A DNA stretch of 64,000 bases from Notolepis coatsorum (taxonomy: Eukaryota > Chordata > Actinopteri > Aulopiformes > Paralepididae). The stretch lies in NCBI GenBank assembly GCA_963971535.1, contig OZ020589.1, forward strand, positions 90,681,136 to 90,745,135. The letters run 5' to 3'. The translations under genes and the position numbers were made by a program. Shown here in pieces: positions 45,234-56,595 of the stretch (its first letter is position 1; every line of letters starts with the position of its first letter). The notes under the pieces are model-generated. The model saw only the letters and a program-made list of their open reading frames with translations, did not search any database and was not told the origin of the DNA.

Positions 45234-48200
45234 TCATAGGGTTATAGGGTCATGGTCATCATCGATTGTGTCTGGGAGTCGGGGCAGTTCTATGAGCCTC
45301 GCCACGGGACGGGTGTAAGTGCGACCCTGGACAAGCACTTCAGCTGCTCGGACCTTGCCGTCGGCACCGGTGATCACTTTGCTTACGCGGCCGGCCGGCC
45401 ACATAGCTCTGGGCAGTGATTGATCAATAATCATGACGACTGTTCCTTCTGTCAAATTGTCTCTCTCCTTTACCCACTTCTGGCGGGTCTGTAGAGACGG
45501 TAGGTAGTGCAGTAGGAAACTGCTCCAAAACTTGTCGGCTAATACTTGACTGTACCTCCACATTCGTCGGCCGTTCGCTTCTTCAGGCCGGTACATTGTC
45601 TGGGGTAGTGCAGGATCTAGCCGCCCCATCAGGAGTGTGTTGGGGTCTGCGGAGATAACAGTGCTCAATCCACAGAACACAGGCTTCTTATTCTCAGCCT
45701 CCTCCTGACTGGCTTTCCTCGGGATAGGCGTGGGCCACTCTCCTTCCGGGAGCTTTAGGAATGCTGGGCCGTCACTGTAGACATTGCGACGGGTGAGGTC
45801 ATCCAGGGGCATCCCCCGGGTGATGACGTCAGCTGGGTTCTGTTTTGTATCAACGTAGCGCCACTCTGTTTCTCCGGTTAACTCTTCGGTTAAGTCTTGA
45901 ATCTCGGTGACTCTGACTCCCACGAAGATTTTGTACTTGCATGAGTCCGATTTGATCCAGGCGAGTACTGTCGTGGAATCTGACCACAGGATTGTTCTAG
46001 ACACCGGTATGGTGAGCTCACGTTGGATGAGCGTGGCTAGGTGCGCTCCGGCTAGGGCTGCGCAGAGCTCTAGGCGTGGGATAGATTGTTGCTTGCGTGG
46101 GGCTATTCTCGAGCGGGCGAGGACAAATGCTGTGTAGATCTCTCCCCCCCTTTCTTGGGCCCGCAAGTAGGCTACTGATCCGTATGCGACCTCTGAGGCG
46201 TCACTGAAGACGTGTAAGTCCATTTTACATGTCTCTGGCCTCACCGTGGGTGGGAAGTAGCTTCGGCGCATATTAACGCCTGGGAGTGAGTGGAGCTCCA
46301 TCTCCCACTCTCTCCAGGTGGATGCAAGGTGTGCGGGAATGGGGTCGTCCCAGCCCTGGTCCTTGTCCCACAATGCTCGTACAATCATTTTTGCCCTGGT
46401 GGTGTACGGTAGAATACATCCTAGCGGGTCATATTGTCGGGCGAGTGTTGTGTACACACTCCGTCTGGTGGTCGGCGCCGCCGCCGGCCTTCCCTGCTCC
46501 GTAGTCAGGGGCTTGTGTCTGTAGTGAAGCGAATCTGTTTTGAATCGCCACACCAATCCCAGGGTCATCTCCTGGGCTTCTCCCGGGATTGTAGCCATCC
46601 AGGTCTCGCTGCTGGCTGCCTTGTCCTCGGAGGAGAGGCTGCGCAGTACTTGCGGATCGCTGCTGGCCCACTGCCTGAGATCAAAGCCGCCTTTGATCAA
46701 TGAGGCGCGGAGTTTAATCAGGAGAGCCTCGGCTTCTTCCTGGGTTGAAAGGCTTTGTAGACAGTTGTCTACGTAGAAGCTGTTCTTTACGCTGTGTCGG
46801 ACCTCTTCGTCCGCTGCTGGGTCCTCTGCTACATGTTTCTGTAGTGCAAATGTAGCACAGCAGGGGCTGCACGTCGTTCCGAAGGGGAGGACTTCCCATT
46901 GGTAGATGGCTGGGTGCTCATCTCCTGGCTTCTCTCTCCATAGGAACCGTAACAGGGGCTTGTCCTCCTCTACTAATCTCACCTGCAGGAACATTCCTTT
47001 AATGTCCCCGCTGATGGCCACCTTTTCCTGGCGGAAGCGGAGTAGAACGCCGAGTAGGGAGGGGCCGAGTGTGGGACCGGGCAGTAACTCTTTATTCAGA
47101 TTTTGGGATCCGATCTGGTAGCTGCAGTTAAATACTATGCGGTCTTTACCGTTGTGATGGACCTTGTGGTGAGGCACGTACCACGATTCAGTGGTCTGGT
47201 CAGCCTCTTTAATGTCCATCTTTGTGACGTGTCCCGCTGTGATGAGCTTCTCAATCTCAGCGCGGTATACACTCTCTTGGGCGGGGTTCTTGGCTAAGCG
47301 CCGCTCCGTGTTCAGCAGGTACCGTTCTGTGGCGTCTGTCTTGGCGTGGAAAGTAGGCATTCCTTCTCGCCGCAGGAGTGGCGTGGCGTATCTCAACACG
47401 CCGTTGACCGGGACTCTCTTGGTCCCTGTCTCGAGGAGGTGAATGGCGTAAATGTCATCTTTAGAGCGAATGTCTTTCCTTCCGTTCTTAAAGGGCATTT
47501 GTTCCAAGGTCCATAGCCGCTCTACGTGTTGCAGGAGTGCGGTTTCTCCCTCTGTGACTCGGGAGTGGAGACATCTAGTGGCTGTACTTCGGTTGAGAGA
47601 TTTGGCGAGCGGGCCTTGGAGAGTCCATCCCAAACGGGTCTCGACTGCTGCAGGACAGCCTCGGGGTCCGGTATGAACCCGGTCTATCGGGACAATGAGG
47701 TCTGCATGGTCGGAGCCTATCAACAGGGTCGGCATAGCATTGTCTATGAGCGGGATCGGTAACTTGCGCAGATGTGCATATTTCTCCATCAGCTTGGCGA
47801 CGGGGTATGTGTACCGCGACAGTCCTATTTCTTGGCTGGTGAAAGCGTCTGTAATCTGGTACCGTCGCTCAGGCTGGCCGCTTGCTGCGATAGAGAATGA
47901 GACATTCTCGCCCTTTATCGTCTTCAAATCTCGTCTTATTGTCCGAATTGTCATTTGGGTTTCGCTTCCCCGCAGCCCTAGCTGGGCCGCAGCGGAGGCG
48001 AGCAGAAGGGTCTTCTCTGACCCGTCATCGAGGACGGCGTAAGTGTCCAGGACTTTATTCTGGTAGCTTAGTGTCACACGCACTACTTTTAGGAGTACTC
48101 GGGCTCCACTGCTGCTGGCGGGATCGATGTACATGACGCTCGCTTTGCTGCTGGATGATGCGGGTGAAGGGCGCCGTCTGTTACTGTCGTGAAGTATGTC

Positions 48201-50252
48201 CAGATGGGCTCCATCGCACTTGGTGCACCTTTTCTTCAAGCGGCATTCGGCTGCCATGTGTGAGCGCGCACAGCGAAAACAGCGCTTGTTGGACTTTATC
48301 CATTGACTTGCTTCCTCCGCGTTCAGCTTGGGGAAGGAGTCACATTGCGCTAGCCAGTGTTCTTTCTCACAGTAGGGGCATACTATCTTCCACTTCTCCG
48401 TTCTGGAGGGGGTACTGTGGCTCCTGCTGCTCGGTACTGACTCCGATTGGTGCATCACAGTCACCGATCTTCTTCCATCATTTAGTCGTCTGGTTCCTTC
48501 TCTGGAGCCAGGGGTGCTCCGTCCGAATGTATCTAGCCGTAGGCTGCTGACTTCTCTCGCCAGGAAGTCTGCTAGATCGAGGAGGTTCGGTTCAGGGCCA
48601 TTCGGGTCTCGGTGGTCTCTCTGCCGCCTAAAACGCTCCTGTCGAGCGGGCGGCAGCTTCTCCAAGATCCTTTCCACATTTGAGTTGGCGTAAAGTTCAT
48701 GCCTCCCCTTCTCTCTCTGCGCTCCCAACATCCCTACCAGGGACTGCACTCTGATGGACAGGTCGTCCAGTGCTCGATTGTCTATTGCTGGGGGTAAGCG
48801 GTCGATGTGTCGGATCTCCTGGATCACGTAATCCCATATGCGCCCATACCTCTGGTCCAATGCTACCAGCGCTGCTGTGTATGGGGTGGTGGAAGTCGCG
48901 TAGGCGAGCGCTATATTATGTGCGCGGGGTACCTTTAAGTGCTTCAGTAGGATGGCGTATTTGTGGCGTTCATCCAATACATCCACCAACATGGTCTCCA
49001 GACACATGCGGAGTTCTGTATACTGGGCCCGGTTCTCTTGGGTGAAGTCGGGTACCATAGGCGTGCCAATGTATGACGCTGACTGTGGATACATCGGCGA
49101 GCGTTGGGGGAGAGGCCTCCTAGGCGAGTCTCCTCCCGCTCCTTGGTATGGGCTGGTACCGGCAGTGTACCATGGCCCGCTTGTCCAGGTGCTGTTCCTC
49201 GGTGCGGGTCGTGCGTCGTGCTCACCCGGGTATAGAGTCGGGGGTCTGTAGCGCAGCTCCGCGGGAGTATAGCCTGGGCTGTACCGGACCTCCTGGTCCG
49301 GTAGAGTACTGTGCTGTCGTCGGGCGTGGTTCTCCTCCTCTTCCTCTTCGTCTTCAGTTAGGTCATCCAGTGCTTGTAGTCTCTGGTTTAGCCTCTCCAC
49401 AGGATATGCTGCTCCTTCCCGGTTGCTAGGTCTCGCTTGGACCGGTGGGGGGAGGTGGTCTGTGGGGGGTATAGACCTCGTCTGTTGGTCAAGTTCAGGG
49501 TTGTTTACTCGGCTAGGGGATGCCGCCCTGGAGGTGTGTCTAGACGAGTTCCTGGAGCCTCTGGCGGAGGGAGAGGGTGTTGTCCGTCTGATCAGCTGTT
49601 CTATTAGTTGCGCTTGCTGTCTGTCGCGCTCTGCGTCCCGTAGAGCACCAGCAGCTGATCGCTGGCTGTCTGCTCGGTCTCGGGCCACATTCTCTTCCCT
49701 CTGAATGCGTCTTATTTCTAGACGTATATGCTCTTCTTCGCTCCGCTGCTGGATCTGCAGTCGGTCGCGTTCAGCAGCGGCGTTCAGGCTGATGAGGAAG
49801 GCCTGCTGTAGGGTCCTCTCTGCCTTGCTGGGAGAAGGCGGTTGTATAGGGGAGCCTTCCCTCGGGGTACTCCTTGCGGAGCCTTGGAGCTCTATCTCCA
49901 CGGTGCTCTCCCCGTCTTCTTCCGTGCCGAGTTCTCTCTCGGTAGCGTTGTATTCCTCCCGGGACTCATCGGGGACTACTTCTTCAGTACTGGCGGGGTG
50001 TGAAGTCATGTCTGGTTCCCACTGGTCCCCACCGTGAACTTGGTCAGTTACATTAGAACCCGTAGGGGCCTCTATGGTCGGGGTAGTCTGGGCGTTGGGG
50101 TTAGACATACTTTTACTTTCTAGTTTTACCGCATTTACTGTTAGTAGAAGACTAGGTTGTTGACTGACAGCGTAAGCCTCTAAGTACTGAGGGAGCCGTC
50201 GTTCGCGCTGCGGGCGTTGGTTAGGAGGATCGTTTCGTGGAGTGTTCATCAT
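45234..50252 (-). CDS. BEL-2 gag-pol polyprotein lacking integrase
   Basis: 1,672 codons with no stop from ATG 50252. Gag: acidic N-terminus, charged helical region near residue 200, conserved core, then three zinc knuckles of CX2CX3HX4C/H type (CPYCEKEHWLAQC near 625, CFRCARSHMAAEC near 656, CTKCDGAHLDILH near 670). Protease: VLDDGSEKTLLLASAAA (about 738), an aspartic protease with DDGS. RT: ISGDIKGMFLQVRL (about 1075) and FYVDNCLQS (about 1160). RNase H: HVFSDASEVAYGS (about 1346), RLELCAA, WSDSTTVLAW, and VDTKQNPADVITRG (about 1463). At about residue 1534 the frame passes directly into the DUF5641-like C-terminus (NTLLMGRLDPALP, MWPAGRVSKV). The zinc-binding and catalytic domains of integrase are missing. 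Expected to form particles and copy RNA but not to integrate unaided. Confidence 0.95.
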   Translation of the reverse strand: MMNTPRNDPPNQRPQRERRLPQYLEAYAVSQQPSLLLTVNAVKLESKSMSNPNAQTTPTIEAPTGSNVTDQVHGGDQWEPDMTSHPASTEEVVPDESREEYNATERELGTEEDGESTVEIELQGSARSTPREGSPIQPPSPSKAERTLQQAFLISLNAAAERDRLQIQQRSEEEHIRLEIRRIQREENVARDRADSQRSAAGALRDAERDRQQAQLIEQLIRRTTPSPSARGSRNSSRHTSRAASPSRVNNPELDQQTRSIPPTDHLPPPVQARPSNREGAAYPVERLNQRLQALDDLTEDEEEEEENHARRQHSTLPDQEVRYSPGYTPAELRYRPPTLYPGEHDARPAPRNSTWTSGPWYTAGTSPYQGAGGDSPRRPLPQRSPMYPQSASYIGTPMVPDFTQENRAQYTELRMCLETMLVDVLDERHKYAILLKHLKVPRAHNIALAYATSTTPYTAALVALDQRYGRIWDYVIQEIRHIDRLPPAIDNRALDDLSIRVQSLVGMLGAQREKGRHELYANSNVERILEKLPPARQERFRRQRDHRDPNGPEPNLLDLADFLAREVSSLRLDTFGRSTPGSREGTRRLNDGRRSVTVMHQSESVPSSRSHSTPSRTEKWKIVCPYCEKEHWLAQCDSFPKLNAEEASQWIKSNKRCFRCARSHMAAECRLKKRCTKCDGAHLDILHDSNRRRPSPASSSSKASVMYIDPASSSGARVLLKVVRVTLSYQNKVLDTYAVLDDGSEKTLLLASAAAQLGLRGSETQMTIRTIRRDLKTIKGENVSFSIAASGQPERRYQITDAFTSQEIGLSRYTYPVAKLMEKYAHLRKLPIPLIDNAMPTLLIGSDHADLIVPIDRVHTGPRGCPAAVETRLGWTLQGPLAKSLNRSTATRCLHSRVTEGETALLQHVERLWTLEQMPFKNGRKDIRSKDDIYAIHLLETGTKRVPVNGVLRYATPLLRREGMPTFHAKTDATERYLLNTERRLAKNPAQESVYRAEIEKLITAGHVTKMDIKEADQTTESWYVPHHKVHHNGKDRIVFNCSYQIGSQNLNKELLPGPTLGPSLLGVLLRFRQEKVAISGDIKGMFLQVRLVEEDKPLLRFLWREKPGDEHPAIYQWEVLPFGTTCSPCCATFALQKHVAEDPAADEEVRHSVKNSFYVDNCLQSLSTQEEAEALLIKLRASLIKGGFDLRQWASSDPQVLRSLSSEDKAASSETWMATIPGEAQEMTLGLVWRFKTDSLHYRHKPLTTEQGRPAAAPTTRRSVYTTLARQYDPLGCILPYTTRAKMIVRALWDKDQGWDDPIPAHLASTWREWEMELHSLPGVNMRRSYFPPTVRPETCKMDLHVFSDASEVAYGSVAYLRAQERGGEIYTAFVLARSRIAPRKQQSIPRLELCAALAGAHLATLIQRELTIPVSRTILWSDSTTVLAWIKSDSCKYKIFVGVRVTEIQDLTEELTGETEWRYVDTKQNPADVITRGMPLDDLTRRNVYSDGPAFLKLPEGEWPTPIPRKASQEEAENKKPVFCGLSTVISADPNTLLMGRLDPALPQTMYRPEEANGRRMWRYSQVLADKFWSSFLLHYLPSLQTRQKWVKERDNLTEGTVVMIIDQSLPRAMWPAGRVSKVITGADGKVRAAEVLVQGRTYTRPVARLIELPRLPDTIDDDHDPITL

Positions 50253-50301
50253 AGGCCATTTCAATATTAATAACACTATATTAATATTACACTAATTACC
50301 C

Positions 50302-50318
50302 TCCGGCTCGAAGGACCA
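50302..50318 (-). other. BEL-2 primer-binding site
   Basis: Reverse complement of the BEL-1 primer site (TGGTCCTTCGAGCCGGA), two bases from the LTR edge. Confidence 0.75.
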
Positions 50319-50320
50319 AT

Positions 50321-51697
50321 TGTAACTGAGGGGTACAATTCCCTGACTGTATTACTAGATATGATACTTACTACCACTACCTTTGTACTTAATATTCGGC
50401 CACCCAGTACTCGGCATAAATATATTATGATGAACACTGTCACGTAGATGAAACGGATCCAACACAAATGTACGAATTAGAAATAGGTCTTTATTTCTAC
50501 ACAGCGATGGTGTGTAGAGCAAGCACTTAATCAAATCAATCACATTTATGAATGGGAATTAGTATGCACTTTTATGGCAAGAGTATTCGTCGGTATATCA
50601 ATAGAGAATGTCCAATCTCTGAAGGCGCAGGTGGTACATATACGACCTGGAATAGTTAAGGAATAACAGCAATGATACTTTAATGATTATAGACTGGATA
50701 CACTAGGGGGGGTTAATCCGGTCGCTTGTAAGCCGACAGGAGTAGGAAGGGGGGGGGGGTAGAGTCCGGCTGCCTCATCCGGCCAAGGGTATCCCAGGTG
50801 AACCCACTGTAGTGCCGTTCAATGCGCCGGCGATCCTTGGACCACAAATGAAAGCAGATGGACTCTTTGTGGGCCGGCGTCCTCCGGTCCACGGAGGAGA
50901 GACGTGAAGCGACCTCGTCTTGCAGAGCGTCTCCTCACCTTGCGTCCTCTCCAGGGGGGGGTTTTCCAACACACGGCAGTGTCGGGGGTCTTTATCCATG
51001 GAATAATCAACGTATACAAAGCATAATCCGTGCCTGGGAAGGCGGGCTGTCGTCGGCAATCTCACATGGTGTCGATCATCCTGGATAAACAGCCAGTTTT
51101 CTGCCCGAAACGATGGGGTGCTGACTACGGTAGTGTTCTCACCGTACGAAGCACTATATATTAACAGACTATTATTAGCTTAATAGACTACGTCCAACTC
51201 GACGATATAGTGCCAAATATGACTATTCAAATATTAATATACACGATGTCTCAATACCGATGGTAGGCCGAACTTGGCCTTACTCCCACACGTGGCGTCG
51301 CGGGGAGGCTTTACGTCTGTGACTCTATTGGAGGGTAAGAAACTGGACTGAAAAGGAAGTCCTACTTTAGTAGCGCAGTATATATACGCACTATGAACAA
51401 ATAGTCCCATTAGTGGTGCGGTAGCCAGATTCCTACGCGGAACTAGGACTTGTTCGTACATGTTGAGCGGTACGTTTGAACTGGGTCTGGGGGGTATGGC
51501 AGCCTGGCACCAAGGTCTCGACCAATAGTAGAATGGAGACTATTATGGGATGTTCAGTAGGCTAGAATGGATATTCAATGCATATTGTACAAGGAATATA
51601 CAAGGGATATCAAGGAATATTAGAGAATATACAAATACAATTAAATATATATATATAATAAATATATATATTCGGTTTAATCTGGCCCTTCACAACA
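50321..51697 (-). repeat. BEL-2 5' LTR
   Basis: 1,377 bp, lacking 56 bp present in the partner LTR. Because both LTRs are copied from one template, the deletion happened after insertion (or reflects an assembly error). Confidence 0.93.
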
Positions 51698-51702
51698 TCG
51701 CT

Positions 51703-53016
51703 GATGAACGCCACAAGTATGCAATATTACTGAAGCACCTGAAAGTACCGCGAGCGCACAATATAGCGCTAGCCTATGCCACCTCTACGACCCCATACAC
51801 CGCGGCTCTAGCAGCGCTGGACCAGAGATATGGACGTATATGGGATTACGTAATCCAAGAGATAAGGCATATTGATCGCCTACCCCCAGCAACAGACACT
51901 CGCTCATTAGACGACCTGTCTATAAAAGTGCAGTCCCTGGTAGGGATGCTGGGAGCGCAACGGGAAAAGGGTATGCACGAGCTATACGCCAACTCTAACG
52001 TCAAGAGGATTTTAGAGAAGCTGCCACCCGCCAGACAAGAGCGCTTCAGGCGGCAGAGAGACCACCGTGATCCTAACGGTCCCGAACCATCCCTCCTCGA
52101 TCTAGCCGACTTCCTGGCGAGAGAAGTCAGCAGCTTACGACTGGATACGTTCGTGCGGAGCACACCAAGCTCCAGAGAGGGACCCAGGAGAATAAACGAT
52201 GGAAGAAGATCGGTGACTGTCATGCACCAATCAGAATCAGTACCGAGCAGTAAGAACCACAGTACCCCCTCGAGAAAAGAGAAGTGGAAGATGGTGTGCC
52301 CGTACTGCGAGAAGGAACACTGGCTGTCACAATGTAACCTGTTCACAAAGATGAATGCAGAAGAAGTGAGTCAATGGATAAAGTCCAACAGGCGCTGTTA
52401 CCGATGTGCGCGCAGTCACATGGCAGCCGAATGCCGCCTAAAGAAGAGGTGCAGTCGGTGTGACGGAGCCCATCTAGATGTACTACACGACAGTAACAGA
52501 AGAAAGCCTGCACCTGCACCATCGAGCAGCACCAAGGCAAGTGTCATGTACATTGACCCCGCCAGCAGCAGCGGCGCCCAAGTGCTCTTAAAGGTAGTCC
52601 GTGTAACATTGAGCTACCAAGATAAAGTCATGGACACTTACGCCGTCCTTGATGACGGGTCAGAGAAGACCCTTCTGCTCGCGTCCGCTGCGGCCCAGCT
52701 GGGACTGCGGGGGAGCGAGAACCAAATGACGATTCGGACAATAAGAAGAGATTTAAAGACGATAAAGGGCGAGAATGTCTCCTTCACTATCGCAGCAAGC
52801 GGGCAGCCAGAGCGACGGTATAGGATTACAAATGCTTTCACCAGCCAAGAAATAGGACTATCACAGTACACCTACCCCATCGCCAAGCTGATGGATAAAT
52901 ATGTGCACCTGCGTCAACTACCTATCCCGCTCATAGACGGCGCCACCCCGACCCTGCTGATAGGCTCCGACCATGCAGACCTCATCGTCCCGATAGACCG
53001 GGTCCATACAGGACCC
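51703..53016 (+). pseudogene. BEL-1 gag core, zinc knuckles and protease
   Basis: Continues the frame broken at 43688: conserved gag core (YAILLKHLKVPRAHNIALAY), zinc knuckles CPYCEKEHWLSQC (about 52300), CYRCARSHMAAEC (about 52398) and CSRCDGAHLDVLH (about 52450), then protease VLDDGSEKTLLLASAAA (about 52645). It ends at an in-frame TGA (53017-53019) where BEL-2 has an arginine codon, a CGA-to-TGA change of the kind made by CpG decay. The open frame begins at an ATG (51550) inside the BEL-2 LTR antisense strand, which adds about 50 foreign residues. Confidence 0.9.
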
Positions 53017-53019
53017 TGA

Positions 53020-56000
53020 GGCTGTCCTGCAGCAGTCGAGACCCGCCTAGGGTGGACACTACAAGGCCCCCTCGCTAAATCTCTCAACCGAACAGCAGCC
53101 ACTAGCTGCCTCCACTCCAGAGCGACAGAAGAAGACACCACTCTCCTGCAGCATGTCGAGAGGCTATGGACACTAGAGACAATGCCCTTTAAGAACGAAA
53201 AGAAAGACATTCGTTCTAAAGAAGACATTTACGCCATAAACCTCCTCAAGCAAGGGACAAAGAGAGTCACAGTCGGCGGAGTGATGAGATACGCAACTCC
53301 ACTCCTGAGGCGAGAGGGAATGCCCACCTTTCACGCAAAGAAAGACGCCACGGAGCGGTACCTATTGAACACAGAGCGGCGCCTAGCCAAAGACCCCGCT
53401 CAAGAGAGTGTGTACCGCGCTGAGATTGAGAAGCTAATCACAGCGGGACACGTGACAAAGATTGACATTAAAGAGGCCGATCAGACGACCGAATCATGGT
53501 ACGTGCCGCACCACAAGGTCCACCACAACGGCAAGGATCGCATTGTGTTTAACTGCAGCTACCAGATCGGATCCCAAAATCTGAATAAAGAGCTCTTGCC
53601 CGGCCCCACACTCGGCCCCTCTCTACTAGGCGTGCTACTACGCTTCCGCCAGGACAAGGTGGCTATCAGCTGGGATATCAAAGGGATGTTCCTGCAGGTG
53701 AGACTAGTGGAGGAGGACAAGCCCCTGCTGCGGTTCCTATGGAGAGAGAGAATCGGAGATGAGCACCCAGCCATCTACCAGTGGGAAGTCCTCCCCTTCG
53801 GAACCACATGCAGCCCGTGCTGTGCTACATTTGCACTACAGAAACACGTCGCAGAGGACCCAGCAGCAGATGAAGAGGTCCGACACAGTGTGAAGAACAG
53901 TTTCTACGTGGACAACTGTTTACAAAGCGTTTCGACTCAAGAAGAAGCCGAGGCTCTCCTAATCAAGCTACGCGCCTCCCTGATCAAAGGCGGCTTTGAT
54001 CTCAGGCAGTGGGCCAGCAGTGACCCGCACGTATTGCGCAGCCTCTCCCCCGCGGACAAGGCTGCCAGCAGCGAGACCTGGATGGCGACAATCCCAGGAG
54101 AAGCCCAAGAAATGACACTAGGACTAGTCTGGCGCTTCAAAACAGACTCGCTCCACTATAGACACAAACCCCTGACCACGGAGCAGGGAAGGTCGACGGC
54201 GATACCGACCACCAGACGGAGTGTGTACAGAACACTCGCCAGACAATATGACCCGTTGGGATGTATTCTACCTTACACCACCAGGGCAAAGATGATTGTA
54301 CGAGCACTATGGGACAAGGACCAGGGCTGGGACGACCCAATACCCGCACACCTTGCCTCCACATGGAGAGAGTGGGAGACGGAGCTCCGCTCACTCCCAG
54401 GCGTCAATATACGCCGCAGCTACTTCCCACCCACAGTGAGGCCAGAGACATGCAAGATGGATCTACACGTCTTCAGCGACGCCTCCGAAGTAGCCTATGG
54501 ATCAGTGGCCTACTTGCGCGCCCAAGAGAAGGGAGGAGAGATACACACTGCTTTCATCCTGGCTCGCTCAAGAATAGCCCCACGAAAGCAACAATCTATC
54601 CCGCGTCTAGAGCTCTGCGCAGCCCTAGCAGGAGCGCATCTAGCCACGTTAATCCAACGTGAACTCACCATTCCGGTGCACAGAACAATCTTGTGGTCAG
54701 ATTCCACGACAGTACTCACATGGATCAAGTCTGATTCATGCAGATACAAGGTCTTCGTGGGAGTCAGAGTCACCGAGATTCAAGAGTTAACAGAAGCAGC
54801 GAGCTGGCGGTATGTGGACACCAAACACAACCCAGCTGACGTCATCACCCGGGGAATGTCCCTAGATGACCTCACCCGTCGCAACATCTACAGTGACGGA
54901 CCAGAGTTCCTCACGCTCCCGGAAGAAGAGTGGCCTACGCCCACCCCACGGGAAGCGAGTAAAGAGGAGGCTGAGAACAAGAAACCTATGTTCTGTGGAC
55001 TGAGCACAGTCGCCTCCACAGACCCCAACATAGATGATTGCATTACCCTACAGAGTGCGCAGCTAAAGACATTCCTGTGGCACCACCCAGAGATTCAGTC
55101 CACTGCCGACATTTCAGCAGCTGACTACGAAGAAGCAGAACTTCTTCTACTACAACGAGCCCAGAGAGACTCGTTCCCCGACGAGCTAGACTGTCTACAG
55201 GGAGGAAAGCCCGTCCCATCAGACAGCAGACTGGTCCACCTGGCACCCGAGAGCGACGCCCATAATCTCATCAGAGTGGGTGGTCGTCTGCGGAGAGCCC
55301 CCGATCTACCGGATGACGTTAAGTACCCGATAGTCTTGAACAGCCGACACAAGGTCACAGAGCTGATCATAAAGAAATACGACGAGGATGTACACCACGC
55401 AGGAGCAGAGAGAGTCTTCGCGGAGATCAGACGTCGCTATTGGATACTTCAAGGGAGAGAAGCAGTGCGACGCTTCCAGCGAACCTGTCTAGACTGCCGA
55501 AAGTGGCGCGCGCAGCCCAGCATACCCCGGATGGCTGACCTACCTCCCTGTCGCCTCCGACTCGGCGACAAGCCATTCCACTCCACAGGCATGGACTGTT
55601 TTGGCCCGTTGTATATAAAGAAAGGAAGAGGAACCGAGAAGCGGTGGGGTATTGTATTCAAATGCATGACCACCAGAGCGATACATATCGAACTCCTTTC
55701 AACCATGAGCACAGACTCATTCCTTATGGCCTTCCGAAGATTCACATCACGGAAAGGAAAACCGTCTACATTGTTGTCTGATCACGGGACAAACTTCAAA
55801 GGTGGAGAAAGAGAGCTGAGAGAGAGCTTCCAAGCTATGGGCCCAGAACTTAAGACCCACCTCGCTCCATCCCAGATTGACTTCCAGTTTAATCCCCCGA
55901 ACGCACCCCACTTTGGTGGAACCTGGGAACGAGAAGTACGTTCTATAAAGACAGCCCTGTACGCCGTGCTTGGGGCCCAGACTGTGGCGGAAGAAGTCCT

Positions 56001-56502
56001 AATGACAGTCCTCACGGAGATCGAGGGAGTATTGAACTCAAAGCCCCTCGGCTACGTCTCCAGTGATATAGCAGATGTCGACCCAGTCACCCCCAACACA
56101 CTCTTGATGGGGCGGCTGGACCCCGCGCTACCCCAGACAATGTACAGGCCTGAAGAAGCGAACGGCCGAAGAATGTGGAGGTACAGTCAAGTACTAGCTG
56201 ACAAGTTTTGGAACAGCTTTCTACTCCACTACCTACCGTCTCTACAGACCCGCCAGAAGTGGGTAAAAGAGAGAGACAATTTGACAGAAGGAACAGTCGT
56301 CATGATTATCGACCAGTCACTACCCAGAGCTATGTGGCCGGCTGGCCGCGTAAGCAAAGTGATCACCGGTGCCGATGGCAAGGTCCGAGCAGCCGAGGTG
56401 CTCGTCCAAGGGCGAACTTACACACGACCCGTGGCGAGGCTAATAGAACTGCCCAGACTCCCAGACACTATCGATGACGACCATGACCCCACGACTTTGT
56501 GA
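53020..56502 (+). pseudogene. BEL-1 reverse transcriptase, RNase H, integrase and C-terminal domain
   Basis: Open and in phase with the part before the TGA; first internal ATG 53182. RT motifs ISWDIKGMFLQVRL (about 53665) and FYVDNCLQS (about 53902); RNase H HVFSDASEVAYGS (about 54466), WSDSTTVLTW, VDTKHNPADVITRG (about 54815). Integrase is complete: the H2C2 zinc-binding module (HHAGAERVFAEIRRR... CLDCRKW, 55396-55506), then catalytic residues in MDCFGPLY (about 55591), LSDHGTNF (about 55777) and FGGTWEREVRS (about 55912), the D-D-E triad. A DUF5641-like tail (NTLLMGRLDPALP to IELPRLP) ends at 56502. Function lost because gag is split and the stop precedes it. Confidence 0.92.
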
Positions 56503-56595
56503 GTTGACTGACCCTTACAGCGGACCTTGAGTGGTAGACAGTGCGGTTAATCTGTCTCTGCTTAGCTAATTAGGTGGGACTAATTAGGGGGCGGC

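Larger units (their letters stand above)
43689..51697 (-). mobile_element. BEL/Pao retrotransposon BEL-2, nested in BEL-1 gag
   Basis: 8,009 bp in the reverse orientation to BEL-1, flanked by the 5-bp duplication TCGCT (43684-43688 and 51698-51702). Its LTRs are 43689-45126 (3' in its own sense) and 50321-51697 (5'), starting TGTTGTGAAGG and ending CCCTCAGTTACA on the minus strand. Primer site at 50302-50318, purine tract CAGGGGGTGGC at about 45127-45137. Single long gag-pol frame with integrase deleted. Adding back the 1,068-bp deletion gives nearly the BEL-1 length, so both are close relatives, though their LTRs clearly differ. Confidence 0.95.

Noticed and set aside
46286..50037. Plus-strand frames of 70-131 codons opposite BEL-2 gag-pol
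   Set aside because: They are antisense shadows of the long minus-strand frame.
50252..50276. Extra N-terminal residues of BEL-2 gag from a GTG start (and likewise 42252 in BEL-1)
   Set aside because: GTG is not a usual start in animals; the first ATG lies eight codons on in both elements.
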